A program made the position numbers and the translations under genes. A DNA stretch of 64,000 nucleotides from Macrosoma leucophasiata. Its lineage: Eukaryota > Arthropoda > Insecta > Lepidoptera > Hedylidae. The notes under the pieces were generated by a model. That model had not been told where the DNA came from. It saw only the letters and a program-made list of their open reading frames with translations, and did no database searches. The DNA lies in the NCBI GenBank assembly GCA_036365455.1, contig JAWQUS010000020.1:1523001-1587000 (forward strand). The letters run 5' to 3'. Below are positions 1 through 9,419 of this stretch, piece by piece. The first letter of the stretch is position 1, and each line of letters starts with the position of its first letter.

Positions 1-1
1 C

Positions 2-1288
2 CGACCAGATGCTGCGCCAAAATGCAATCATGGTGTCATCATCCGGTCGGTTCCCGCCAGCTAATCCGGGACCAGGCTGCTCCCACGTTCTGTAAACCCA
101 CCTTTGGTCACTTTGGAACATCTTGTTCTGCATGTATCGGTTCACACGTTCTTTGTAACGCCTAATTCGGCTTGCCCATGCATAGACTTTCTGCTTCAGG
201 AAGTCAATGCGTTCTGTGATGCGATCTAGGTAGTGTTGTGGGCTGACTGAAGTCCCTGAGAACGCTCGCCTCACAAAACGCATCACTCTTGGGCGTGTGT
301 TGCCCATCCTAAAGCAGAATAACTTGCCAATGAGTGCTCTGGTTTCGGCGATACGGCGCTCAATCCGGCACTGCCAGGCTGGTACGGCAGGTCTCGGTCG
401 TGTAGCTGTGTCAATATTTGCAAATTTGACACGAGCTACGCGACACGCCGCGACCGCCGCACAGTACAGGATTGAGTGGGTATCGCTAAGGTCTTTACTA
501 TGATTTATGTACTCCGGTAATATTGTGTCCAGAGCACCCACTAGCGCTACATTACGTCTATGCATTGGCAGCCGGGGCAACCGCGGTCTACATTCGGCCA
601 AGGTGGACCGATACTCAAGAAGAGCATGTTCCAAAGCGCCTCTCAGTTGCTCAATGTATTGGTTACTTACGGTTGTGGTGACCTCGTCTATCTCCTCCCC
701 GCCGGCACATTGTGACACATTCACGACACTAACATGCTGCGACTGTACCACACGCGGCGGCGGGGTGGGGACAGAGCGGTCACTCGCCGCCTCGGAGCGT
801 AGCTGATCAAGCACAGTGTCATCGAGCATGTGGCCACGCTGAATGACACGCACCTGATCCGATAGACGTTGGCTCGAAACACAGACTGTTGGCTCAAGAA
901 CCTGGAACAGAGAGAGCATACGACTGCGGTACGCAGTGAGGTTAGTTCCTCCCTCTGTAGCCCCAAAGAATGCGCGCATCACGTTTTCATTTATTGGTTG
1001 CGTCCATTTCATGCGCTGCACGTTACTACCGACAGCGGGGACCCTGCTCGGGGCCGGTTGGCCTCGAGGTCCCAAGCCGGCCGGTAGCCGGGGTCTTCCA
1101 CGCCGACGCGCAGGTGTTGGTGTCGACGGCGGGGAGTGGTACTCGTCACTTGAGCTCGACGCAACTGCGGTGGCCGACGTCGCTGCACTCGCGGAGGAGG
1201 CGGCGGCCGGCGGTTGCGAGGCGGGGCTCAGCGACGAGCCCGGTGCTGATGGGTGTGCTTCACGTCTGGCTTTCGCTCTTGTGATCAT
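2..1288 (-). CDS. N-terminal part of a non-LTR retrotransposon polyprotein, cut by the window edge
   Basis: Reading the minus strand from the ATG at 1288 (M-I-T-R-A-K-A-R-R) I find no stop for 429 codons up to the window edge, so this partial gene has no C-terminus here. Residues 1-60 are a low-complexity Ala/Ser/Pro tail; an AT-hook-like RRRGRPRLP follows near residue 65. A W-rooted segment starting KWTQPINENVMRAFF and ending SSQRLSDQVRVIQ (about residues 95-145) resembles the Myb-like start of some single-ORF LINE proteins. Near the C-terminal end PAWQCRIERRIAETRALIGK, RIRRYKERVNRYMQNKMF and FWRSIWS match the conserved region that sits just before the reverse transcriptase domain in that LINE type. 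The GC content is far above that of the neighbours. The reverse transcriptase itself would lie left of the window. Assignment is from motif memory; the open frame itself is read directly. Confidence 0.72.
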   Translation of the reverse strand, partial: MITRAKARREAHPSAPGSSLSPASQPPAAASSASAATSATAVASSSSDEYHSPPSTPTPARRRGRPRLPAGLGPRGQPAPSRVPAVGSNVQRMKWTQPINENVMRAFFGATEGGTNLTAYRSRMLSLFQVLEPTVCVSSQRLSDQVRVIQRGHMLDDTVLDQLRSEAASDRSVPTPPPRVVQSQHVSVVNVSQCAGGEEIDEVTTTVSNQYIEQLRGALEHALLEYRSTLAECRPRLPRLPMHRRNVALVGALDTILPEYINHSKDLSDTHSILYCAAVAACRVARVKFANIDTATRPRPAVPAWQCRIERRIAETRALIGKLFCFRMGNTRPRVMRFVRRAFSGTSVSPQHYLDRITERIDFLKQKVYAWASRIRRYKERVNRYMQNKMFQSDQRWVYRTWEQPGPGLAGGNRPDDDTMIAFWRSIWS

Positions 1289-1592
1289 AATTCTTCATTA
1301 TATTGCCATTTTACTGTTGTATATGTCGATGTTTATTGCTAATATTGTGACTTCTGTGACATTTCTTTCTTGTCATTTTATATGAAAATATCATTGTCTT
1401 TGTTGTCGGTTTTAATGGAGTAAATACCTTTAATTTTGGTGTGAACCTTTTCGCTGTTCCTTTTTATTGTGGTTTTGATTGCGGGTTGGGATGTTCGTAT
1501 GATTTTTATATTTTATTTCTGTAAATTTTTGGATCAAAGAATTATGTCAGTGTTCAAACGGAGGGTTGCCAGGTTATTATTATTATTATTAC
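1289..1592. other. Leader region of the edge LINE, ending in an (ATT)n tract
   Basis: AT-rich sequence upstream of the minus-strand ORF, with no coding potential seen. It ends at an (ATT)n tract at about 1573-1591, which could mark the 5' boundary of the element or the tail or target of another one. 1593-1774 holds nothing I recognise. Confidence 0.35.
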
Positions 1593-1774
1593 ATTCTGTC
1601 AAATTATAGCTTAAACACGAAGAGTCTCTGATCTAATGTACGGGCATATGAACGGAAAAGAAAAACTATAAGTGTTCCGTGTAGTCCTAAAATCAATGAT
1701 TTTATACAATGCCTTTGTTGGTTAGCTAATAACTACGTCCACCAATCGACTGAGGAGTCGTGACAATTGATATG

Positions 1775-1925
1775 TAAATCGATGGAGGTAGCTACACACC
1801 ATTTTTTCAAACTGCTGTCAGACAAATGTCATCTTAGTCTGCCCGGGTCCATGGTAGGTGTAAAGCGACCCAAACATCGGGTTGGTTTCAAAAATCATTT
1901 AACTTTAATACGCTAGATAAAAAAT
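1775..1925 (+). repeat. Fragment of MITE family P (inverse orientation to the 26.4 kb copy)
   Basis: CAAACTGCTGTCAGACAAATG, then TCTGCCCGGG and TTTAATACGC, follow the reverse complement of the 26407-26628 element in the same order. It covers the internal part and one degraded terminal repeat. Confidence 0.65.
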
Positions 1926-1936
1926 ATAAATAAAAA

Positions 1937-1979
1937 ATTGCCAGGACTTTGAAATAATACATTTCAAAGTTCTGGCAAT
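1937..1979. repeat. Hairpin, 18-bp arms
   Basis: ATTGCCAGGACTTTGAAA is followed seven bases later by its reverse complement with one mismatch. Its function is unknown; it could be a remnant of a foldback element. Confidence 0.7.
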
Positions 1980-2100
1980 TATTACTTTTATTTCTTTCAT
2001 ATTTATTTGTATGGCAGCGATTCTAAAGATATTCAGAATTAGAAGACAAGTGTTACTTTGGGGCCGTTCATAAATTATGTCACACGTAATATCGGTAACA

Positions 2101-2428
2101 GCCTCAGTAGCGTAGTGGTAGCAGGCCACTACTACTACGCTAGGGGTCCTGGGTTCGATTCCCGGGTCGGGGACTATCAGCGATAACGGTTTAAAATCCT
2201 TTATCTCTGGTTCTATTGTGATTTTACCATTTTCTGGAAGTTTCCCAGTACCGTAGTTCAGTTACAGTAGTTTGGTAATGTGCCCGGAGATGGCAACAGG
2301 TTCGCCACCTGTTACATGGGCCGAAACGTAACCGGCGAGTCGTGGGTGTTTGCATGTATGCTTGAATGCATGCACTTACCTCAGCCTACCCCTTCGGGGA
2401 TACCCCACGCCTGTAGCGTGAAGTTACG
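2101..2428 (+). mobile_element. SINE family 1, near full length
   Basis: The head is tRNA-like: an A-box-like TAGCGTAGTGG and a B-box GGGTTCGATTCC, 5' CCTCAGTAGCG onwards. The body contains TGCCCGGAGATGGCAAC and CGAGTCGTGGGTGTTTGC and ends CGTGAAGTTAC. At least four other copies in the window (15.4, 23.7, 38.4 and 55.0 kb) share this order. It has no coding capacity; transcription would be by RNA polymerase III. Confidence 0.85.
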
Positions 2429-2579
2429 AAATATCAGTATTTTCGACCCCACCGCCTCTCCACCTTCGTCACGCTTTTTCTCTCCTTTTCCTATCTTCCA
2501 TGTTGCTTTGTCTATCTACTGCCATGTACCGTTATACTTGAAAACAACAACAACCCCTCCCCCCTGATTGCCGAACGTA

Positions 2580-3280
2580 TATTATGAACGGTCCCATTCC
2601 AAAATCTTTGAACCATAATAACCCAATCCCGACAAAATCAGATTAAAACTGTTATCGTACGAAAGTTACAGTTAAAATACCCAAACAAATTATCAGTTTT
2701 GGAACTCTACCCCTACCCGGTTAAATAGGGTACGGGTTACACTACGGGACAGATATGCACTGGGCCCATTATGGTTGTTTAACAATATTACAAACGCTAT
2801 TACTCTCACGAGATTGTGACAAAATGTACTTTTTGTTTCGTTTTCATGACAGCGATACCTAAATTCCTTGAAGTAGCATTAAGTCCAACTTATATAATTT
2901 TCTATGTGCATAGAAGTTAAATAAATAAATGGCACTGAACTACAACCATTCAGCCTTGAAAATATCAGATTAAATTTATTATGGAACAAGAGTAACTGTT
3001 AATATTGATATATTAACTTTATTAACTTTCTTAGCAAATGCCCAGTTTTCAAACAGTAGCTGTATCATGCGGAATTACCCTGAAGCTAAGTCTGAAGAAA
3101 TTATTTATTTTTCAGAGCGAATAAGAGAATAAAACTCATATTTCTTGCGTCAGGGTATTCAGTATTATCTATTCATTTTATAAAAGGAAAAACAATAGGT
3201 GTTGTGTGTGTATAAAAACATAAAAATATAATAATATAAAATCAAAATAGAATAAAAAAATGTATATAAAATGTATTTTT
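2580..3280. other. No gene; degenerate repeats only
   Basis: 2615-2730, 2915-3060, 3735-3890 and 4020-4100 share phrases such as TACCCAAACAAATTATCAG and TTTTGGAACTCTACCC. This looks like an old, decayed repeat family with no coding potential. Confidence 0.4.
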
Positions 3281-3569
3281 AATATACTTGCCGCTAAATA
3301 GTAGTGTTCAGCACTGTCGTGTTCCGGTCAGGTGGTAATGTACGGCCCTGTAATTTCCGGCACAGAGGCATAACACCTAAGACCTCAGGAGTGGTAACGC
3401 ATCTACATTTTGACCTAGATCTTTGTGTGGGTGTCTATAGGCTGCAGTCATCACTTAACATCAATGTGAACTACATGCTTGTTTGCCACTTGCATTACTT
3501 AGCGGCAAGTATTTTAATGCGTTGGTGCCTACACCCTCGAGCTCCGTCACTGGAGCTCTACCACCAGTA
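3281..3569. repeat. R280 copy, inverted chimera
   Basis: 3281-3499 is the middle and 3' part of R280 on the plus strand. 3498-3569 is its 5' part on the minus strand, joined through the shared TAGCGGCAAGTA. The 5' hairpin and the tail therefore face each other within one locus. Confidence 0.8.
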
Positions 3570-4105
3570 AAAGTAACGTAAACTTAACGTATATTCCTAG
3601 CCGAAAATGGTTAGATTTGTAAATAAAAGCCTTGTTAATATTAAAAATAATATTTGAGTCAGTCCACTTGGTCGTCGTGGTTAAATGTGTTTTTATTTTA
3701 TTCACATTAGAATACATAAAAAAGATTACATACAAAATTAGAACAACAATGTTTCTTTCAAATGGCATTGAACTTAACAATCAAGATCGAGGTCAAAAAT
3801 ATTATATACTCTGTAATCAAACAAGGGTAACAATTAAAATACCCAAACAAATTATTAGTTTTGGAACTCTACCCTTATCCAGTTAAACCTTAAGTGTTGC
3901 CACACAGCGGTAGGCCTGAATGGACCGTAATCATTACTATAAATAAATGAAATAAAAGTACTTGATCGTATCGAAATACTTTTATATTTCTTACGTATTA
4001 ATTTGAAAGAAAACGATTTCGGGATTAGAACACGGCTGTTACTTTCAAAGGACATTGAACTAAAACAAATCAGCCCGAAAAGTATAATTTTAAATTCTGA
4101 TTGAC
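3570..4105. other. No gene; decayed repeat sequence
   Basis: AT-rich, with two decayed copies (about 3735-3890 and 4020-4100) of the family also seen at 2.6-3.1 kb. Short open frames here show no protein-like composition. Confidence 0.4.
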
Positions 4106-4168
4106 TCAATCAAGTAGTGGTAAGCCACAACTACTACGATAGGATCCTGGGTTCAACCCCCAGGTAAC
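4106..4168 (+). mobile_element. SINE family 1, head fragment
   Basis: Degraded tRNA-like head: AAGTAGTGGTAAGCCACAAC followed by CTGGGTTCAACCCCCAGG. The body is missing. Confidence 0.6.
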
Positions 4169-4253
4169 TTTTTAAGGTAGCAACCACATATATTTTATAA
4201 GAGGTAAAGGTATACCTACATATTATTCACCTTTGATGCTATTGGGATTTTTC

Positions 4254-4538
4254 TTTTTTTTTTCTGTAAGATAGGTGGCAAACAAGCATGCAGCTCACAT
4301 TGATGTTAAGTTATGACTGTAGCCTATAACCGTCTACACAAAAACCAGAGCTGAAAATGCAGATGCGTTGCCACCTCTGAGACCTAAGTTGTTATGTCTC
4401 TGTGATAGTTATTACAGGGCCATACATTACCATCTAACCGGAACACTATAGTGCTGGACAGTACCATTTGGCGGCAGATAGAGGTAATGTGGTGGTGCCT
4501 ACGCCCGTGAGCTCCGTCACTAGAGCTCTACCACCAAT
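4254..4538 (-). repeat. R280 copy, nearly complete, diverged
   Basis: Poly-T at 4254, then GGCAAACAAGCATGCAG, through to the hairpin GAGCTCCGTCACTAGAGCTC and CTACCACCA. It belongs to a diverged subgroup: TTGTTATGTCTCTGTGATAG replaces the usual cassette. Confidence 0.85.
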
Positions 4539-4559
4539 AAATATTTTATAGAAGTTTCG

Positions 4560-4700
4560 CAATGCGGCTGGAGACGTATCCTTGCTACCTGATGAAAAAC
4601 TTGACCGGCGAATCGTAGCCTATAAGCATGTATTCTGCAACATACACATTTACCCCTGCTTATCCCTTTAGGAAAAACTAACGCGGAGTTACTTATGAAT
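4560..4700 (+). mobile_element. SINE family 1, decayed body
   Basis: ACCGGCGAATCGTAGCC, a TGTATTC-type stretch and a final CGGAGTTAC follow the SINE-1 body order, with many changes. No tRNA head is present. Confidence 0.4.
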
Positions 4701-4967
4701 CAGAATGTATGGGTAAAAACCCATAAATTCTGATTTATTACGTAATAGAACAAGAGTATCAGGTCAAATAAACAAATACCCAGTTTCCAACTCGGTCAAT
4801 GGACACCTCGGTTTGACACCGGATGAGGAACGGAACAGATCATGGTCGAATGTGATCAGGTTCGCAACAAACTGATTGACAAAGTTGGCATTATGCTTCG
4901 ATTGTTTAGTTGTAATATATATGGTGTCTCGCTACTTCACGTACATGTTTAAATAACTTCAAAAAGA

Positions 4968-5292
4968 AGCGCGCATGGCCCCGCGGTTGGTTCTGCGATA
5001 CGGGCGCGATCGGGTGTGATTGGTGACCGCTAGTGGCAAATAGAAATTCGCGTTTCCGCGCTTTGGAGGGCACGTCAAGCCGTCGGTTCCAGTTGCTATC
5101 GATAGATAGCAGTCGTTAAACCTTGTTAGAGGCCTTATTAGTTTGAAAACATCCGGCAGGGGATTGGCCACTAAGCCGTATCTCCACCAACCAGCATTGG
5201 AGCAGAGTGGTGGAGTAAGCTCCAGGCCTCTTCCCAAAAAAAGGAGAAACTCGTGCCCTGCTGTGGAATGTTCCAAGGGCCATTGTTATAGT
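4968..5292 (+). mobile_element. SINE-like family 4 copy
   Basis: Starts GCGCATGGCC and runs through GAGGGCACGTCAAGCCGTCG, GCTATCGATAGATAG and GGAGCAGAGTGGTGGAGTAA, with a decayed CCTGCTGTGGAATGTT tail. The tail type (CCCAGCAGTGGGACGTAT in the better copy at 7.5 kb) is common on lepidopteran SINEs and RTE LINEs, by recollection. Confidence 0.7.
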
Positions 5293-5299
5293 AGGTACA

Positions 5300-5525
5300 T
5301 CCAAACAATCACCGTTGAAACCGAGTCAATAAATGCCAAATTTGACGAAAACACTTGGTGAGAATTACGGAATACTATTCCGTGGTGAGAATCGAAACAG
5401 ATTGCGGTGAGATGTGAACAATTGATTTTAAACAATTTGATTAGCGAAGCCGAACTGCCAATTTCGTATACGAAATAGAAAAGTTTAATTGATGGGTATG
5501 TTTTGAGTGGTCGAAACTCAACTTT
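5300..5525 (+). repeat. Repeat family Y, copy 1
   Basis: CATCCAAACAATCACCGTTG, GAGAATCGAAACAGATTGCG and GGGTATGTTTTGAGTGG recur in the same order at 5912-6125. No coding potential; class unknown. It follows directly on the SINE-4 copy. Confidence 0.7.
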
Positions 5526-5804
5526 TATCATCTGAGACGACGAATATTTGAAGCAAAATTTCTTTTACTGTTCCAAGTATTAAAGCTTTAGGTACATAAC
5601 TGAATTGTATTAATTTTAATAGCGACAGACATAAAATACATTATTATACAAGATCAGTCGCATAACCTCATTTTCTTTTTTTTTTTAGTCTTCAAAAATA
5701 CTTGATTACTGTGATTAATATATTATAATACATTCTATAAATTCTACAAGAACTATTAATCATGCTGTGTCGGTCAATGATACGATTTCAAATTTACAAA
5801 CATG

Positions 5805-5880
5805 AACCTATAGGCTGCAGTCATTGCTTAACATCAATGTGAACTGCATGCTGGTTTGCCATCTTCATAACATAAAAAAA
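5805..5880 (+). repeat. R280 copy, 3' end only
   Basis: CCTATAGGCTGCAGTCATTG through CATAACATAAAAAAA; 5'-truncated. Confidence 0.8.
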
Positions 5881-5911
5881 GAAAATAATTAATATATAAT
5901 CAAGTTAAACA

Positions 5912-6125
5912 TCCAAACAATCAATTTTGAAACTGAGCCAATGAATGCCCAATTGACGGAAACACCGGGTGAGAATCGAAACAGATTGCGGTGGGATGTG
6001 ATTAGATTTGAACAATTTGATTATCGAAGCCGAATGCCTATACATATATACATATATAATATATACAATGATACATAAACAAAAATAGTTTTAATTGAAG
6101 GGTATGTTTGAGTGGCCCAAACTCT
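5912..6125 (+). repeat. Repeat family Y, copy 2
   Basis: Same landmarks as copy 1, with an extra TATACATATA simple-sequence stretch inside. Confidence 0.7.
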
Positions 6126-6198
6126 GCAAACATTTTTGAAGAAAATAACCAGTATCGGGCATTCGCTTGTAATACCAGTCATAATAGAGTATTTTTAC

Positions 6199-6280
6199 AG
6201 GTGGTAGAGCTCCAGTGACGGAGCTCGCGGGCGTATGCACCACCACATTACCTAATTTACTTGACGCTAAATGGTAGTTT
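6199..6280 (+). repeat. R280 copy, 5' end only
   Basis: GGTGGTAGAGCTCC, the loop, GGAGCTCGCGGGCG, and on to GCTAAATGGTAG. The 3' part is lost at the junction with family F. Confidence 0.8.
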
Positions 6281-6525
6281 TAAAGACCTATCCAACGATA
6301 TCTTACACCTTATAATATATATCCGCGCGTTACATATAGGGGAGGTACCCTACATAATCATTGTTTTCATGTTTTATTCTACTACTTTGTCGGCGTGATC
6401 AAGGTGCATACTTGTGTCAAATTTCAAGTCTCTAGTACCAATAGTTTTTACGCTAAACTACGGACGGACAGAGAGACGAAAGGCGAAACTGTCAAGGTTC
6501 CTTGTTTACTACGGAACCCTAAAAA
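6281..6525 (+). repeat. Repeat family F, copy 1
   Basis: Matches the reverse complement of 39812-40098 over its whole length: GACCTATCC at one end, GGGGAGGTACCCTA and CAAGTCTCTAGTACCAATA inside, and TACGGAACCCTAAAAA at the other end. Confidence 0.8.
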
Positions 6526-6822
6526 CCTCAGAAAATCTCAATTCATCATATTCTTAGAACAATCCTGAAAAATGACCAAAATTGTATCAAGCGTACCTTT
6601 GAAATGAGGGTGAAATTAATTAAATTATCAGTATTCGTGCAAACAGGCGCTAAATATTATCCGGGTGGTTGTGTATTCTGGTTAAACCCTTTAAAGGTAG
6701 AAACTCATTTCACCGCATCACGGGTGTTAGGGGTAAACAGAACGGTTCACTCTTTGTAAATTTTTCGTATTACAAAGGTAATTTATCTGTTTTATTATCA
6801 AAGAAGAATAGAATCTATATTT

Positions 6823-7009
6823 TGACGACCCGGTTAGTCCAGCGGTGTGAGTAGACCGTTTGATTCGAAGGGTCGCGGGTTTTATCCTCGAGACAAATAT
6901 TTGTATGGCCTGCAGATATTTGTTTCGGGTCTGGGTGTTTGTGTATTTGTTGTATGTCTACAACGGCATCCATGACAAAGGTTTATACCTAGCGTGGGGC
7001 TGTGAGTTA
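6823..7009 (+). mobile_element. SINE family 2
   Basis: tRNA-like head GACCCGGTTAGTCCAGCGG with a B-box region GGTCGCGGGTTTTATCC, then ACAAATATTTGTATGGCC and CGGGTCTGGGTGTTTGTG, ending near GGGGCTGTGAGT. Six loci in the window carry this family. Confidence 0.85.
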
Positions 7010-7164
7010 AATTTTCAGACCTCGTGTAACTCATTTGTTTCTGAAATCTGCATATTTATAAATTTTCCTTTAATTTTATAGCATCTATATCAATTCCATC
7101 GAGAACCAATGTCATTTTAATTTATTGATTAACAATGGCGATCACACCATTCGAATAGGGCGGT

Positions 7165-7531
7165 GAAGCGCGCATGGCCCAGCGGCTGGTGTAGATCGTA
7201 AGCGATCTACTCGGTTAAGCACGCGGTCGGGTAGTGTGATGGGTGACCGCTAGTGGCAAATTAAATGCGCGTTTCCGTGCTTCGGAGGGCACGTTAAGCC
7301 GTCGGTCCCGGTTGCTATCGATGGATTGCAGTCGTTAAACCTTGTCGGAGGCCTTATGAGCGGTTTGAAAACATCCGACAGTGGGTTGGCCACTAACCCA
7401 CCCACCTCCACCAATCCGCATTGGAGCAGCGTGGTGGAGTAAGCTCCAGGCCTCCCCCCAATAAGGGGAGAGATTAATGCCCAGCAGTGGGACGTATAAT
7501 GGGTTGCCATTATTTATTATTATTATTATAA
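7165..7531 (+). mobile_element. SINE-like family 4, best copy
   Basis: Head GCGCATGGCCCAGCGG, middle GAGGGCACGTTAAGCCGTCG and GGAGCAGCGTGGTGGAGTAA, tail CCCAGCAGTGGGACGTATAA followed by an (ATT)n run. About 360 bp and non-coding. Confidence 0.8.
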
Positions 7532-7633
7532 ATGCAATAATGCGGTATGAACAGTGGCATCCCGTGATAGAGCTACCGTCACTGTGATCCTAATCTTCCA
7601 TACGAGTGGATCTTAAAATGAACATGAATAAAA

Positions 7634-7713
7634 AGGGCGCCCACAAAAAACTGCAATGCGATGAGACGTCGCAGCTTCGCATCGCATCGCAGTTTTGTGT
7701 GGGTGGACGCCCT
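7634..7713. repeat. Hairpin, about 30-bp arms
   Basis: AGGGCGCCCACAAAAAACTG and the following bases are mirrored by the reverse-complement arm starting at 7680 and ending GGGTGGACGCCCT; the loop is about 16 bases. It may be a small foldback element. Confidence 0.75.
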
Positions 7714-8132
7714 ATTACGAAGATCATGTCAAATGTCCAAGTTATATCCACTACGAGGTTGAGGGTGCTACACTCGAAGTTATTGACGACTATAATATAC
7801 TTTGGATAAACAGTTCAACTATGAGAAAGAGGTCAATCGCTGAATGCAAATTGATTATGCATACATTTTAGCTCGAAACACAAAATAGGCCACTTAAATA
7901 TAATAGCCGGTAAACACAATGGCCCATCAGAATGATTAAGCAGTCGATTATCTATAATTTTATGCTGAATTTTGACTAAGAGTTGCTTAAAACAAGCCTT
8001 ACGATTATAGAAATGGTATATTATGCTCTGAAAAATACTGATGGACAGAATTAAATATCTCAACTTTTTTAGCCATGTGCCCGTAGCGGAGTATACACGG
8101 TCAAGTTTTTGTATTAAAAAAAAACTTAAACT
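7714..8132. other. No recognised gene
   Basis: A minus-strand open frame of 117 codons (8186-7833) begins inside the neighbouring LTR fragment and has no recognisable motif. I treat it as chance. Confidence 0.4.
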
Positions 8133-8245
8133 TGTAGCGTCCACTACATTAAGGCGCCAACTAGTGGAACACATATGAAACCTCACAGTACTTGTCTAGT
8201 ACGATAGATGGCGTGCAATCGAATTACATCGCACATGCGAAGATT
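8133..8245 (+). mobile_element. LTR fragment of the miniature LTR element
   Basis: TGTAGCGTCCACTACATTAA through ATCGCACATGCGAAGATT aligns with the first half of the LTRs at 50610 and 51270. The remainder is replaced by an R280 copy. Confidence 0.85.
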
Positions 8246-8378
8246 GAAATTACAGAGCCATACATTACCACCTGACCGGAACACGATAGTGCTAAACACT
8301 ACCATTTAGCGGCAAGTATATTAGGTAATGCGGTGGTGCCTACGCCCGCTCCGTCACTGGAACTCTACCACCAGTAAA
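8246..8378 (-). repeat. R280 copy, lacking its 3' end
   Basis: GAAATTACAGAGCCATACAT through CGGTGGTGCCTACG and CTACCACCAG. The hairpin is shortened (GCTCCGTCACTGGAACTC). Confidence 0.8.
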
Positions 8379-8435
8379 ACTATTTGAACTTAAAAGTGTT
8401 TACTTTAAGAGAACCAAAAGAAAGAAAACCAAATC

Positions 8436-9029
8436 ATGATTAATTATAAGAATTATTCTGTTGTTAGTTGTTACAATAGAAAAGTTATGCAACATGGTGG
8501 CACTTTAATTTTGATAAAAAACTCAATTAAATCCAGGGAACGTAAAGACATAGTTGAGTTATCGATTGAACATATTGTAGAAGTTTCTTGTGTTGAGCTG
8601 GATAAGCATATAATAGTGTGCGTTTATAGACCACCAAATTATCAGAATTTGAATGTGTTTGAGTCCACTATGGAAGATTTGTTAAAAAAACTATGTTCAG
8701 GTAGAAAGTCTGTAATTGTATGTGGTGATTTTAACATTAATATTTTAGAAAATAATTCAAACAGCAATAGGTTACTGAATCTATTTAAATCATTCAACTT
8801 ATGTAATGTTTTTTTAGAACCCACCCGAGTGAGCCCAACTTCGGCAACTTGTATAGATAATATCTTTTGTGAATGTAAATATATATCTACAAATATTGTT
8901 AACTATTTGCCATCTGATCATAGCGGCCAGATAATTACTTTTGACGTAGATAAACCTTCTAGCAAAATTGAAAAAACACATAGACCAGTAACATCTATTA
9001 GATTGAATAACTTACATTTTTATTATTAA
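8436..9029 (+). pseudogene. LINE A endonuclease domain, N-terminally truncated
   Basis: This is the C-terminal two-thirds of an APE-type endonuclease, the enzyme that nicks target DNA for LINE insertion. Visible motifs are CVYRPPNYQN, VVCGDFNINIL (catalytic D and N), CIDNIF and LPSDHSGQIITF (the final SDH motif). The usual N-terminal N-x-R-S and T-E-T-W motifs are missing because the element is 5'-truncated. The frame ends at a TAA after about 197 residues, and the linker to the RT domain is split over other frames (9061-9365). Confidence 0.85.
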
Positions 9030-9419
9030 AAATTATATTTTCAAAATTATGACATAAGTAGTGCAAATGATTTTTATGCACAATTTTTGGATACTATTAA
9101 TACACATTTTAATAATATCTTTAAAATTAGAACAAAAACCGCAAAGTGTAAATTTAGTTTTTGTGACTGGTCAACTGATGGCATTCGAAGAAGTAGGGAA
9201 CGATTATTTGAATTTTATGGTCTTAAAACTTATATGCAAAATCCAAATTTTAACAAGTATGTCGCTACATATTCAAAAAGTTTTAAAAGTGTTTGTAAAA
9301 ACGCAAAGTCAATTTATATAAGTAATAAAATTAAAAATGCAGATGATAAAATGAAGGCGACCTAGAAAATAATAAATAGTGAAACAGGCAAAAACAAGCG
9401 GTCTGAAACTCGTGTCCTT

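Noticed and set aside
7833..8186. 117-codon minus-strand open frame
   Set aside because: Starts inside an LTR fragment and shows no domain.
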